From the NCBI GenBank assembly GCA_942159475.1, contig OW804096.1, positions 138,073,972-138,137,971 on the forward strand: DNA of 64,000 nucleotides, in the 5' to 3' direction. The stretch is from Sthenelais limicola (taxonomy: Eukaryota > Annelida > Polychaeta > Phyllodocida > Sigalionidae). Below are positions 53,094 through 64,000 of the stretch, one piece after another. The notes below the pieces were generated by a model. That model was not told where the DNA came from. It made no database searches and was given only the letters and a program-made list of their open reading frames with translations. The translations under genes were made by a program, and so were the position numbers. The stretch's first letter is position 1; each line of letters starts with the position of its first letter.

Positions 53094-53840
53094 ACCGATA
53101 TTAAAGCTGCAGTATCAGCTATCATGACTAATATAATCTTACCAAATTTACTCATATATACTTATAGGACTGAATTTATCAATATTATGCAATTGGTATT
53201 CTATGAACGCTTGGATCAGCAAGCCTATTTTATCTATGGGTCAGATTTTCAGAAAATGTACAATTGGCAGCTCTACACACTTAGAAAAGTCTCCTAAACG
53301 AGGCTGAAAAAATGATGAGTACCAGGTATATCTGAGTATATTTGGTATCGCATTGATTTAAAGTATCAGTTCTGTTATGTTAAACTGCATTTTGAAGCTC
53401 ATTTTTGTCTTAAACGTGGGTTCCTTTGAGAGGATTGGTGAATGCGAATTGTACATTTGCCGAAAATCTGACCCCTATTTTGGGCCAATATCCCACTACA
53501 AATATAATATTAGTTTATTCAGGAAGTTCCTTTAAACTAGCTCTAGATACTAAAAAACTTGCATGTACATCCTTTTCAAGTAGAGACAGTCGCGCAAAAT
53601 CAGCCGCCGGTGAGCGATAATAAGTGAAGTCATCACTTCAGGTGGGTCCTCCAAATACAAATAAGGACGTTTTAGAAACCCTGTAGCAAAAATAACTCAA
53701 AATAACTCCTCCAAAATTTCGGTCAAATGAATTTTAGATGGGTTGGACAAGAATGGCAAAAAAAAGTAGAAAACATTTTGGGTTTTTTTTACCGACTTTA
53801 ACTAAGAGTGAAGCTTTAACTGAGAGCTGTAAGTTCCTGA
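53094..53840 (+). mobile_element. family J element with nested family A
   Basis: TTAAAGCTGCAGTATCAGCT at the left and a related GAAGCTTTAACTGAGAGCTG at the right. It shares CTTATAGGACTGAATTTATC, GCCGGTGAGCGATAATAAG, AATAAGGACGTTTTAGAAAC and TTTTAGATGGGTTGG with other J copies. Confidence 0.65.
53238..53474 (+). mobile_element. family A MITE, A3, nested in family J
   Basis: Complete, with a perfect CTAT duplication. Confidence 0.9.
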
Positions 53841-53850
53841 ATCCCTGTAC

Positions 53851-53957
53851 ACTTCCGGCTGGTCTACCCCGTACATATGATCCCACATAGGACGCTGACG
53901 GCCGCCATATTGAAAGCGTTTTTATGTATAGCTGGCGTCACGTCTCCTCACTTCCGG
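53851..53957. promoter_or_regulatory. promoter-like island (ETS, YY1, CRE motifs)
   Basis: ACTTCCGG at 53851 and 53950 (ETS-type), GCCGCCATATTG at 53901 (YY1-type) and GGCGTCACGTC at 53934 (CRE-type) lie within 107 bp. This combination is common at animal housekeeping promoters. No gene could be attached in either direction. Confidence 0.4.
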
Positions 53958-56897
<2,940 letters not shown>

Positions 56898-57001
56898 TAG
56901 TAGAAGGTTGAATCTATTAAAATAGTCCTAGGATTTGATTTTGGTATAAGTAGTATAGGAAAAGCGGAATTTGAGTAAGGCTGAGAACTGTTGCGCCAAT
57001 C

Positions 57002-57211
57002 TGCCAGGGCGCCAGAGTAATACACAATTCGGTTTCACTAATTTTTCCAAATTTAAAACGAAAAAATAAGGTTAAAATTACAGTTCAACATAAATAAACG
57101 GACATGTTTAAATAAACGCGATCACAAATGTACTCAGTTATGCCTAGTAATTATGAATCATTGTATATAATATAAAACCTGTCGATTGCACATTTTTCGA
57201 CACCTTGACCC
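57002..57211 (-). mobile_element. family A MITE, highly degraded
   Basis: AAATAAACGCGATCACAAATGTACTC-like interior (read in pieces) and an end CGACACCTTGACCC. The left TIR is barely recognisable (GGGCGCCAGAG). Confidence 0.6.
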
Positions 57212-57257
57212 ATAAATGACCGTAAATTTCTACTCTAAAATCAATAATGTCCCCTAA

Positions 57258-57955
57258 TCCATATAGTGTATGGGTAGAGCGATTTCTACAAAAAGAGGTA
57301 GAAAAAAGGGTTTCTTTGTGTCACATGTTCTCGGAATCTGGGGTCTACCCATCTACTTTGTTGGTCTCTACAGGTCCGTTGACCCTGTCTGGAGGTCATT
57401 ATATGTGGTTTGTGAAGGTATCTGAGGTGAAAATCTGATTTTGAAGCTTTTTTTAAATTAGGATCTCTACACTCTATTTATAGCCTGGGAAAGCCCCTTT
57501 CATGGGAACCTAACTACAGGCAGAGGAGTGGGAGAGTGAAGAAGAGGGGAGGGAGAGGGTGAGGGTATTAGAGAGAGGGAGGGGGTGGAGAAGGTGTTGG
57601 AGGGGGAGAGTTAAGAGCTGAGCAGGAGGAAGAGTAGAGGGAGAGAGGGGAATCAGAGATGGGGTTGGGAGAGAAAAACAGGTATGAAAGACAGAGAAGA
57701 GGGGCAGGGAAAAGAGGCAAAGGGGGAAGTGTGGGGAGAGAGGGTGACCGTCCAAGAAGAGGGGCGAAGAGGCGAGGGAGAGGATGTAGGGGAAACGAGA
57801 GAGGAGAGGGGGAGCAGGAGGAAGAGGGGGGGAGAGGGGGGAATCGGAGATGGGGTTGGGAGAGAGAAACAGGTATGAAAGACGGAGGGAAAAGAGGCAG
57901 AGGGGTAAGTGTGGGGAGAGAGGCTGACCGTCTGGAGGACGGGGTACTTTGCTAG
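57258..57955 (+). mobile_element. non-autonomous Helitron, 698 bp
   Basis: Starts TCCATATA after A and ends CTAG before T. Hairpin CCGTCT-GGA-GGACGG (57928-57942). The first 240 bp and the last 30 bp match the copy at 48076-49080. The interior is purine-rich with a tandem duplication of about 185 bp (TCGGAGATGGGGTTGGGAGA twice). Confidence 0.88.
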
Positions 57956-58088
57956 TCTTTTTATACTTGGTTATAAACATTTTCCATTCTATTTACCCCA
58001 GGTATAAGTAAATCTCTTGAAAAGCATACAGACTCAATATGATATTTCACCAACTCCATGTTTGCTTAAAATAGGTTTATTGAAGCTG
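57956..58088. other. unassigned spacer
   Basis: Nothing recognised. Confidence 0.3.
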
Positions 58089-58512
58089 TGACATTTGTAA
58101 TCCGTTTTAGGAAAATGATTCATAAGTTGCAAAATAGGGATTTTGAGATATCATCATATTTGAAAAGAGGAGATCGGTGTGACTCCTATGATAGTAAACA
58201 CTAGGACAACTTATATGGATTTCCATGATTTAAGTTTGATATTTTTATTTTTGGAAAAAAAGTTATATTATGCAATATTTCTGGATGGGTAATTACCAGT
58301 AAAGTAACTAAATATATACTCCAGGCGAAAGCCTTCAAAACGCAAGGATATATTTGAAACAGTTTCTTGAAATTTGTTACAGGGTTTTATATGACTATAG
58401 GTGCTAAACCCCCTAAGAATCAGAACATTTCAATAAAGAGATCTTGTGATAAAAACACTTTGAAAAATATCAATTTTGCGACTTGTGACTCATTTTCCTG
58501 GAACACATCACA
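58089..58512 (+). mobile_element. family B MITE
   Basis: GGAAAATGATTCATAAGTTG near the left and TTTTGCGACTTGTGACTC with GGAACACATCACAT at the right. The left terminus is eroded. Confidence 0.82.
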
Positions 58513-58604
58513 TTTTAACAAATTTAACATAAATACATACTTTCGATGACTTGAATGTTCTCCTGTGTCTCCTGTGTCTGAATGTCATGTTTATCGGAGT
58601 CAGT

Positions 58605-58658
58605 GTTTATCAACGCCTTAGAGAGGTCATGCCGGGACAGCCAAGGATTATGGAACAG
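58605..58658 (+). CDS. possible short coding exon, unknown gene
   Basis: After a pyrimidine-containing stretch (TGTTCTCCTGTGTCTCCTG) and ATCGGAG, an open frame reads SVYQRLREVMPGQPRIMEQ and meets a weak donor, CAG followed by GTTATT. The upstream sequence in this frame is also open (CLNVMFIGV). The segment is wedged between family B and family A copies. Unrecognised. Confidence 0.22.
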
Positions 58659-58680
58659 GTTATTCAACTCCTCTCTATTA

Positions 58681-58929
58681 GGGTCAGGTTCTCAGAAAAT
58701 GCACAATCTACAGTTCTACACATCTCTCAAACTCTGCTAAATTAGAGTGAACAATGATAAATACTGGATACACTCAGATATATCTGAGTGTATTCTGTAT
58801 TGTATTCATTAAATAAATCTGTCTGGTTATGTTGAACTGTATTTTGAACCTGATTTCCTTCTTGAATTTGGGTTATTGGAGAGGATTGGTGAAGACCAAT
58901 GGTATATACATCTTCTGAAGACTTGACCC
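58681..58929 (+). mobile_element. family A MITE, A2
   Basis: Both ends present. A small internal duplication of CTCAGATATATCTGAG type. Flanks ATTA/GTTA (three of four). Confidence 0.87.
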
Positions 58930-59099
58930 GTTAGTAATAATACTCTGCATGATTATATCCAACCTCATTTCGCAGTATGAAGTTGATCCAGATCCGTTAC
59001 GTGACAAGGAATTAAGTTTGTTATATAAAACCTTCTCTCACCATTGCTACATAAAAACATCCTCCCGTTTCTAAGGTCAGCCTATGGAGTTTATATATA

Positions 59100-59345
59100 T
59101 ATAAAGATTTTTATTCCGAATTATTTGTTCATACATATAACATTTCACATCATCATATATATTTCATACAATAATACAGGAATTGGGCCTTAACAATCCT
59201 CTACATGAGGTCTTCCAGACCGCCCAATATGAGTTTATTACACCCCTGTGCTGTTGCTTCCGATACCTTCAGCATTATATGCCAAACTTGGTCAAGGTGG
59301 TGCATAACATGTAGATTATGTCACCCTTGGCATATACAACAAGTA
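59100..59345 (-). pseudogene. retroelement 3' remnant
   Basis: The plus strand begins AAGATTTTTATTCCG, i.e. a minus-strand poly-A end. On the minus strand the reading WHIMLKVSEATAQGCNKLIL, then GGLEDLM, and an upstream CCICQG segment resemble the C-terminal zinc-knuckle region of LINE polymerases. Very short and uncertain. Confidence 0.35.
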
Positions 59346-59390
59346 GGTCCGGCAGCTACGCCTGATCATCGGAAGCCAAATTATGTATTA

Positions 59391-59625
59391 GGGTCAGATT
59401 TTCAGAAAATGTACAATTCGTCTTCACCAATCCTATTAAATAACGCAAATTTAAGACAGAAATGACTCTCAAAATGTTCTTTAACCTAACCAAACAGATT
59501 GCTAGAATCAATGCAATGCTGAATATACACGAATTTACCTAGTATTGATCACAGTGCAGCCTAATTTGACTAAATTTATTAAATATCTACAGCTGCCAAT
59601 TGTACATTTTCTGAAAATCTGACCC
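59391..59625 (-). mobile_element. family A MITE, A1
   Basis: Complete, with a perfect ATTA duplication. Confidence 0.9.
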
Positions 59626-59765
59626 ATTAATGCGCCACCAATCCTTCACCCTAATTTCTCTTGAAATAATAGATATAAATCTTCAAAATGAAAGGCTCTA
59701 CCGTATAATAACATTATAAAATGTTATTATGCTAAATTATATCAATGTAGACCCACCATGAACAA

Positions 59766-59875
59766 AGCGAGGGTGTAGTGTGGACACTTGTTAGTGCCCT
59801 CGGGGACTGCGGAAGCCCCTCGATCCTCCCGTGGTCCCCTTGGTCACTAACAAGTGTCCACACTTCACCCTCGCT
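59766..59875. repeat. 110-bp foldback with 31-bp arms
   Basis: The arm at 59766-59796 (AGCGAGGGTGTAGTGTGGAC then ACTTGTTAGTG) is repeated in inverse at 59845-59875 with one mismatch. The loop is 48 bp and GC-rich. Confidence 0.85.
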
Positions 59876-59889
59876 AGGTTCCGCTATAT

Positions 59890-60124
59890 GGGTCAGATTT
59901 TCAGAAAATGTACAATTAGCAGCTGAACAAATTTAGGAAATTCTGCAAACTTAGGCTGCCATTTGGTGAATACTAGATAAATTCGAGAATATTTGGCATT
60001 GCATTGATTCTAGCAATCTGTTTGGTTACGTTGAACTGTATTTTGAACTTTATTTTCGTCTGAAGTTTGGGTTATTTGAGAAGATTGGCCAAGTTAAATT
60101 GTACATTTTCTGAAGATCTGACCC
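59890..60124 (+). mobile_element. family A MITE, A1
   Basis: Complete, with an ATAT duplication. Confidence 0.9.
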
Positions 60125-60199
60125 ATATATTTCGCTACTTTACCAGAGATTCATGCCCTAGTAATATTGACAATCTTTCAAACATAGCAATGATCAAAC

Positions 60200-60338
60200 A
60201 TAAAACAAAGAAATACTTTTTTGATTTTCTAAATGTTATCATCGTCGGAATCTACTTGATCTCATCTATCCAAATATGATCAGATCTCAAAATTCATTGT
60301 TTGCAACTTGTGACTTATTATTCTATGACACATCACGA
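60200..60338 (-). mobile_element. family B fragment
   Basis: CTTGATCTCATCTATCCAAA, CAACTTGTGACTTATTATTC and ATGACACATCACG in reverse orientation; only one end is present. Confidence 0.65.
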
Positions 60339-60742
60339 CTAATAAAGATTTTATATAAGATAAAATCAATAATAGATAATTCTTTATTTGTCATGAGATG
60401 GTTCAGACAACACTTTGGTAGTCATCACAAAAAGAGGCCTTCCAGACAATGCCTTTCATTTGTGTTCGATACAGTTACAATTTAGATTATTACTCTTTTT
60501 AAAGGCAACGTGCGAAAACGTTCAAGGTGGACACTGTTTGTTTTTTGTTTTTTTTCTCGTAAATCCTGTATTAAATATGTAATTGGCCTGAAATGTGATT
60601 AAAAAAGTATTGAAATTAAATATGTGTTAAGATGTCACTAGGATACAAACGAAAAACAATGATATCGAGCTGTACCTCAAAGATTAATAAAAATAAAACG
60701 TTACAACAACAACAAAATGTAAACATTATGCCCCAAAAAAAA
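60339..60742. other. unassigned spacer
   Basis: AT-rich, no supported feature. Confidence 0.3.
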
Positions 60743-61078
60743 GGTGTGGTTCCGATTTACCCCCCCCCCCCCCCACACCTAGACAAACCTTACCCTACCT
60801 AAAAAAAATTTTTACCATAGCCTACCTGATTTTTTCCCCATCATATCTTAGGGTTTTTTTTTATTTTTTGATAAAAAAAGCTCATAAAGGCAGGAAAACG
60901 GGTTTTCCTAACCCGAAACTGTCAAAAAGCACATTTCCCATGTTCAAAACAACTATTGTTATGAAAAAGACATTTTTCTCTGTTCCTGGGAGGTGGTTTC
61001 CAAACGAAAAAAATTAACAAAAAAAAGGATTACCACCCCCCTACCTAGTTTTCAGCCAGATAAATCGGAAACACACCT
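60743..61078. mobile_element. family G TIR element, longer copy
   Basis: Left GGTGTGGTTCCGATTTA and right TAAATCGGAAACACACC are inverted. A poly-C run lies near the left end. Matches 5412-5613. Confidence 0.78.
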
Positions 61079-61127
61079 ATTTTTTTTTTGGCCTTAGGTC
61101 AGCTAATGAGTGTTTCTATATATATAA

Positions 61128-61385
61128 TTTGATATTTTTACGTTTGAAGACAAAGTTTGCAATATTTCTGGGTGGAGAATTTCTATTAAAGTAGCTAAAT
61201 ATATTTTGTAGGATGAGCTTAAAAATGTATGGACGTGTCCTGAAAGTTAATCAATGTATTTATACGGCTTGAAGCATTGGATACCCATGACTGAGTATAT
61301 TCCTATAAAGATTTTCTTGTAAATAAAACACATTGAAAGAATCAATTTGACTACTCATGACTCATCTCCCTGAAAGACTTCACAT
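61128..61385 (+). mobile_element. family B MITE, right two-thirds
   Basis: GCAATATTTCTGGGTGG, AATAAAACACATTGAAAG and ACTCATGACTCATCTCCCTG match the family B interior and right end. The left end is missing. Confidence 0.7.
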
Positions 61386-61407
61386 ATATCTACTTCTGGA
61401 CGTATAT

Positions 61408-61642
61408 GGGTCAGATTTTCAGAAAATGTACAATTGTCAGCTGTACACATTTAGTAAATTCTTCTAAATTAAGGTGCAATTTGGTCAATACTTGGTAAAT
61501 TCGAGTATATTTGGCATTGCATTGATTCTAGCAATCTGTTTGGTTAGGTTGAACTGTATTTTGAACTTTATTTTCGTCTGAAATTTGGGTTATTTGGGAG
61601 GATTGGTGAAGGTGAATTGTACATTTTCTGAAAATCTGACCC
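61408..61642 (+). mobile_element. family A MITE, A1
   Basis: Complete and close to consensus, with an ATAT duplication. Confidence 0.93.
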
Positions 61643-61690
61643 ATATATATATATCTAACAGCACTAAGTGCACACACCTACACCCCATCT

Positions 61691-61925
61691 GGGTCAGATC
61701 TTAAAAAAATGCACAATCTACATTTCTACACATCTCTCAAATTCTGCTAAATTATAGTAAAAATTGATAAATACTGACTATATCTGAGTATATTCTGTAT
61801 TGTATTCATTCAATAAATCTGTCTGGTTATGTTGAACTGTATTTGAACCTGACTTTTGCCTTAAATCAGGGTTATTTGTGAGGATTGGTGAAGGCCAACT
61901 GTACATTTTTCTGAAGATCTGACCT
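61691..61925 (+). mobile_element. family A MITE, A2
   Basis: Complete (GGGTCAGATCTTAAA; CTGACCT) with a perfect ATCT duplication. Confidence 0.9.
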
Positions 61926-62138
61926 ATCTACAACCGCCTCGCTCCTCACAGCCAGAAAATATGGTCGATGGAGGAGTGTGGATCGATGCATCACATGAAG
62001 AACATCAAAGAGAAATATAAAGCCACAACCTTATACATCTTTAACTGGTTTTATAGACGCTCTATTATGTTCGCTGTGCCCTGGACTTCAAAGAAGAAGC
62101 TGGTGGTGATTTACGTGGCCGGGGACGGTCTACTATAG
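61926..62138 (+). CDS. possible terminal coding exon, unknown gene
   Basis: An open frame runs through this gap between two family A copies. It reads YNRLAPHSQKIWSMEECGSM, HHMKNIKEKYKATTLYIFNW and FYRRSIMFAVPWTSKKKLVV, then IYVAGDGLL and TAG at 62136-62138. A pyrimidine-rich acceptor (CCTCGCTCCTCACAG, AG ending at 61951) would start the exon at CCAGAAAATATGG, in phase with KIWSMEE. If translation began here, the first ATG is at 61968 and would give 56 residues. The residue mix is protein-like, but I cannot name the family. The family A copy just upstream would lie in the preceding intron. Confidence 0.35.
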   Translation: MYNRLAPHSQKIWSMEECGSMHHMKNIKEKYKATTLYIFNWFYRRSIMFAVPWTSKKKLVVIYVAGDGLL

Positions 62139-62191
62139 CACTAGGGAAGGCAGTACTGTAGCAGCCTCATGAATTCAATATCACAGCATGT

Positions 62192-62426
62192 GGGTCAGAT
62201 TTTCAGAAAATGTACAATTGGCAGCTCTACACATTTAGTAAATTCCGCTAAATTAGGCTGCAATGTGGTCAATACTAGGTAAATTCAAGTATATTCGGCA
62301 TTGCATTGAGTCTAGCAACCTGTTTGGTTAGGTTGAACTGTATTTTGAACTTTATTTTCGTCTGAAATTTGGGTTATTTGAGAGGATTGGTGAAGGTGAA
62401 TTGTACATTTTCTGAAAATCTGACCC
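62192..62426 (+). mobile_element. family A MITE, A1
   Basis: Complete, with a perfect ATGT duplication. It lies about 50 bp after the exon-like frame's stop codon. Confidence 0.92.
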
Positions 62427-62464
62427 ATGTACTCTATTAGGAGAGATTTCTTCAGGAGGAATAT

Positions 62465-62700
62465 GAGTCAGAATTTCAGAAAATGTACAATTGGCAGCTC
62501 TACACATTTAGGAAAATACTCCTAAATAAGGCTGAAAAATGAAGAATAACGGGTATATCTGAGTATTTTTGGTATCGTATTGATTTAAAGCATCAGTTCT
62601 GTTGTGTTGAACTGCATTTTGAAGCTCATTTTTGTCTTAAATGTGGGTTATTTGAGAGGATTGGTGATGGTGAATTGTGCATTTTCTGAAAGTCTGACCC
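62465..62700 (+). mobile_element. family A MITE, A3
   Basis: Complete (GAGTCAGAATTTCAG; CTGACCC) with an ATAT duplication. Confidence 0.9.
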
Positions 62701-62817
62701 ATATAGGGGGAGGAGGGGGGTGGGTGCCTGTCACGCTGGTGGAAGAGAGTTGGGAAGGGGGGCTAAAAGGTATGTAGACTTAGTACATGGGCATTGCTCT
62801 GACAATAACGTAGCTAT

Positions 62818-63022
62818 GGGCCAGATCTTTAGAAAATGTACAATTGGCCTTAACCAATCCTCTCCAATAACCCAAATTTATGACCAAAATGAGCTTCAAA
62901 ATATAGGTTAACATAACAGACAGAATACACTCAGATATACCTAGTATTTATCATTTTTCACTCTGATTTAGCAGAATTTGTCAGATGTATAGAACTGTAG
63001 ATTGTGCTTTTTCTGAAAAACT
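62818..63022 (-). mobile_element. family A MITE, A2, right end degraded
   Basis: The left TIR GGGCCAGATCTTTAG and A2 interior in reverse are present. The right end stops at TTTTTCTGAAAAA; CTAC follows where CTAT precedes the left end. Confidence 0.78.
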
Positions 63023-63075
63023 ACTGTGCATGAACAATTATTAAATATATAGCAATATAGCAATGCATATACTAA

Positions 63076-63148
63076 GCCTCTGTGGCGCAATGGATAGCGC
63101 GCTGGACTTCTAATCCAGAGGTTGTGGGTTCGAGTCCCACCGGAGGTG
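63076..63148 (+). tRNA. tRNA-Arg (anticodon TCT)
   Basis: A 73-base cloverleaf that would carry arginine to AGA codons. Acceptor stem GCCTCTG/CGGAGGT contains two G-U pairs. D arm GCGC-AATGGATA-GCGC. Anticodon stem CTGGA/TCCAG with loop CTTCTAA (TCT). T arm GTGGG-TTCGAGT-CCCAC. Discriminator G. The internal promoter boxes TGGCGCAATGG and GGTTCGAGTCC are intact, no intron is present, and a run of eight or more T near 63176 can end Pol III transcription. It looks functional, the clearest single-copy gene in the window. Confidence 0.96.
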
Positions 63149-63465
63149 GGGAAAACTATTTTGAAACTAAAAGCTGTTTTTTTTAACTTTGTGTGCTAAA
63201 AGTGGGCTTCTATGACTACCTTCCCACTTTATGTCTATTCTACCTCACCAACCCACCCTCCTCCACAACCCGCCCCCTCCCACTCTCCAGCCAAGCGGAG
63301 ATAAGTGGCTCCTTCTTCAAAGCATTGAGATAAGAAATTCTCACTTAAATGGAGAACACGATTACCTTTTTCATCCTCCCCAAGTAGCAGATATATTATG
63401 TGTAGGGAGTTGTGAAATTGACCTCAATATAGGCTGGTACTGGAGGAAGAGGGATGGGATATAAG
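63149..63465. other. unassigned region with C-rich stretch
   Basis: CCCACCCTCCTCCACAACCC at about 63254. A 77-codon plus-strand frame crosses it but has no recognisable motif. Confidence 0.3.
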
Positions 63466-63500
63466 TGATGTGTTATATGGAAATGAGTCACAAGTCGCAT
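63466..63500 (+). mobile_element. family B solo left terminus
   Basis: GTGATGTGTTATATGG and AAATGAGTCACAAGTCGC only. Confidence 0.6.
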
Positions 63501-63519
63501 TATCTAAAAGCTAGATTTA

Positions 63520-63985
63520 GATTTAGAAAATATTTTATTCAGGTCTACGAACGTTTCTATACATGTAGCATGAATATTTTCAGGACAGCCTGATTGTAAA
63601 GAAAAAATAAGGAAGAAGCTTTACATCATTCTCTACTAATACCAGTTTAAGATTTAGAAGTTAATACATTAGAGTAGTTTATGCTAGATTTATATAATAA
63701 GAAAAAAGACAAAAAATTACATGGTCTATACAAGTAACAAAAAAGATAAAAACAGGTACCTACACTCAAAACAATTTGTAAGTGGAAGAGTTTCAGGAAG
63801 AGAACTAAAAAACATGAATATACAGTTTTATCGACGCCGTGCTCTTTCATATTAACCATTAATAATCCACCCCAGTAGTCAAGGACCATGATGGAAGACC
63901 AGGATTTCTTTTCTGAAACATGGCTCCTATTTGTACGACATATTTAGGTACAAATAAAAAATATATTGAATTGAATTGAAAATGT
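63520..63985. mobile_element. two opposed retroelement 3' tails
   Basis: The left side (AGATTTAGATTTAGAAAATA then TTTTATTCAGG) is a minus-strand poly-A end. The right side (ACAAATAAAAAATATATTGA with TTGAA repeats at 63968) is a plus-strand end. No RT motif between them. Confidence 0.5.
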
Positions 63986-64000
63986 GGACTTTAGGATACC

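Overview
The window looks like repeat-rich intergenic or intronic DNA from a metazoan, probably an invertebrate. The evidence is one well-formed tRNA-Arg(TCT) gene, a decayed jockey/CR1-like reverse transcriptase, Helitron ends, several families of terminal-inverted-repeat (TIR) DNA transposons, and a few short exon-like segments with GT/AG boundaries. There are no bacterial features: no operons and no dense coding. A mollusc or other lophotrochozoan is a guess that the sequence alone does not settle.

The dominant feature is a short non-autonomous DNA transposon, here called family A. It is about 235 bp, has TIRs starting GGGTCAGATTTTCAGAAAAT, and is flanked by 4-bp target duplications such as ATAT, ACAT, AGAT, ATTA, ACTT, AGAA and CTAT. 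I count about 37 full or partial copies in three subfamilies (A1, A2, A3). Around them lie family B (about 415 bp, ends ATGTGATGTGTTTCAGG), family C (about 350 bp, ends ATAGGGGAGTTGCAT), family D (hAT-like, ends CAGGGATGCAAGTTG), family G (ends GGTGTGTTTCC), family H, family J and family K, plus many 3' tails of non-LTR retrotransposons ending in (TTGAA)n or (TTGTA)n.

Layout. 1-5.4 kb: minisatellites and family A copies. 5.4-11.7 kb: mixed MITEs, a LINE remnant and two exon-like segments on the minus strand. 12.2-14.2 kb: a 5'-truncated, frameshifted LINE reverse transcriptase. 14-20.6 kb: tandem repeats, including a 69-bp array and a 28-bp GC-rich array. 20.6-22.2 kb: a family A copy split by a TTAA-flanked piggyBac-like element carrying a cluster of X-box-like palindromes. 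22.4-25.3 kb: purine-rich arrays. 26-29.5 kb: A and B copies around a small CpG-rich promoter-like island. 29.54-43.59 kb: a roughly 14-kb inverted-repeat structure whose ends are arrays of the palindrome GATATC; several other elements and a decayed coding region are nested inside it. 44-46.7 kb: A, B and LINE tails. 46.70-52.06 kb: a second long-TIR element, 5.36 kb, inserted in a family C copy. It contains a Helitron, a hAT-like element and a decayed gene. 52-54.5 kb: promoter-like islands. 54.8-56.9 kb: a pyrimidine-rich 11-12 bp array. 57-63.1 kb: a second Helitron, more A/B/G copies, two exon-like segments and the tRNA-Arg gene.

Almost all long open frames are translations of minisatellites (54.7-56.9, 4.2-4.8, 22.4-23.4 and 24.5-25.3 kb) or of family A ends, and they are not genes. 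The biologically interesting content is the nesting: insertions can be ordered in time, and several empty sites can be reconstructed from sister copies within the window.
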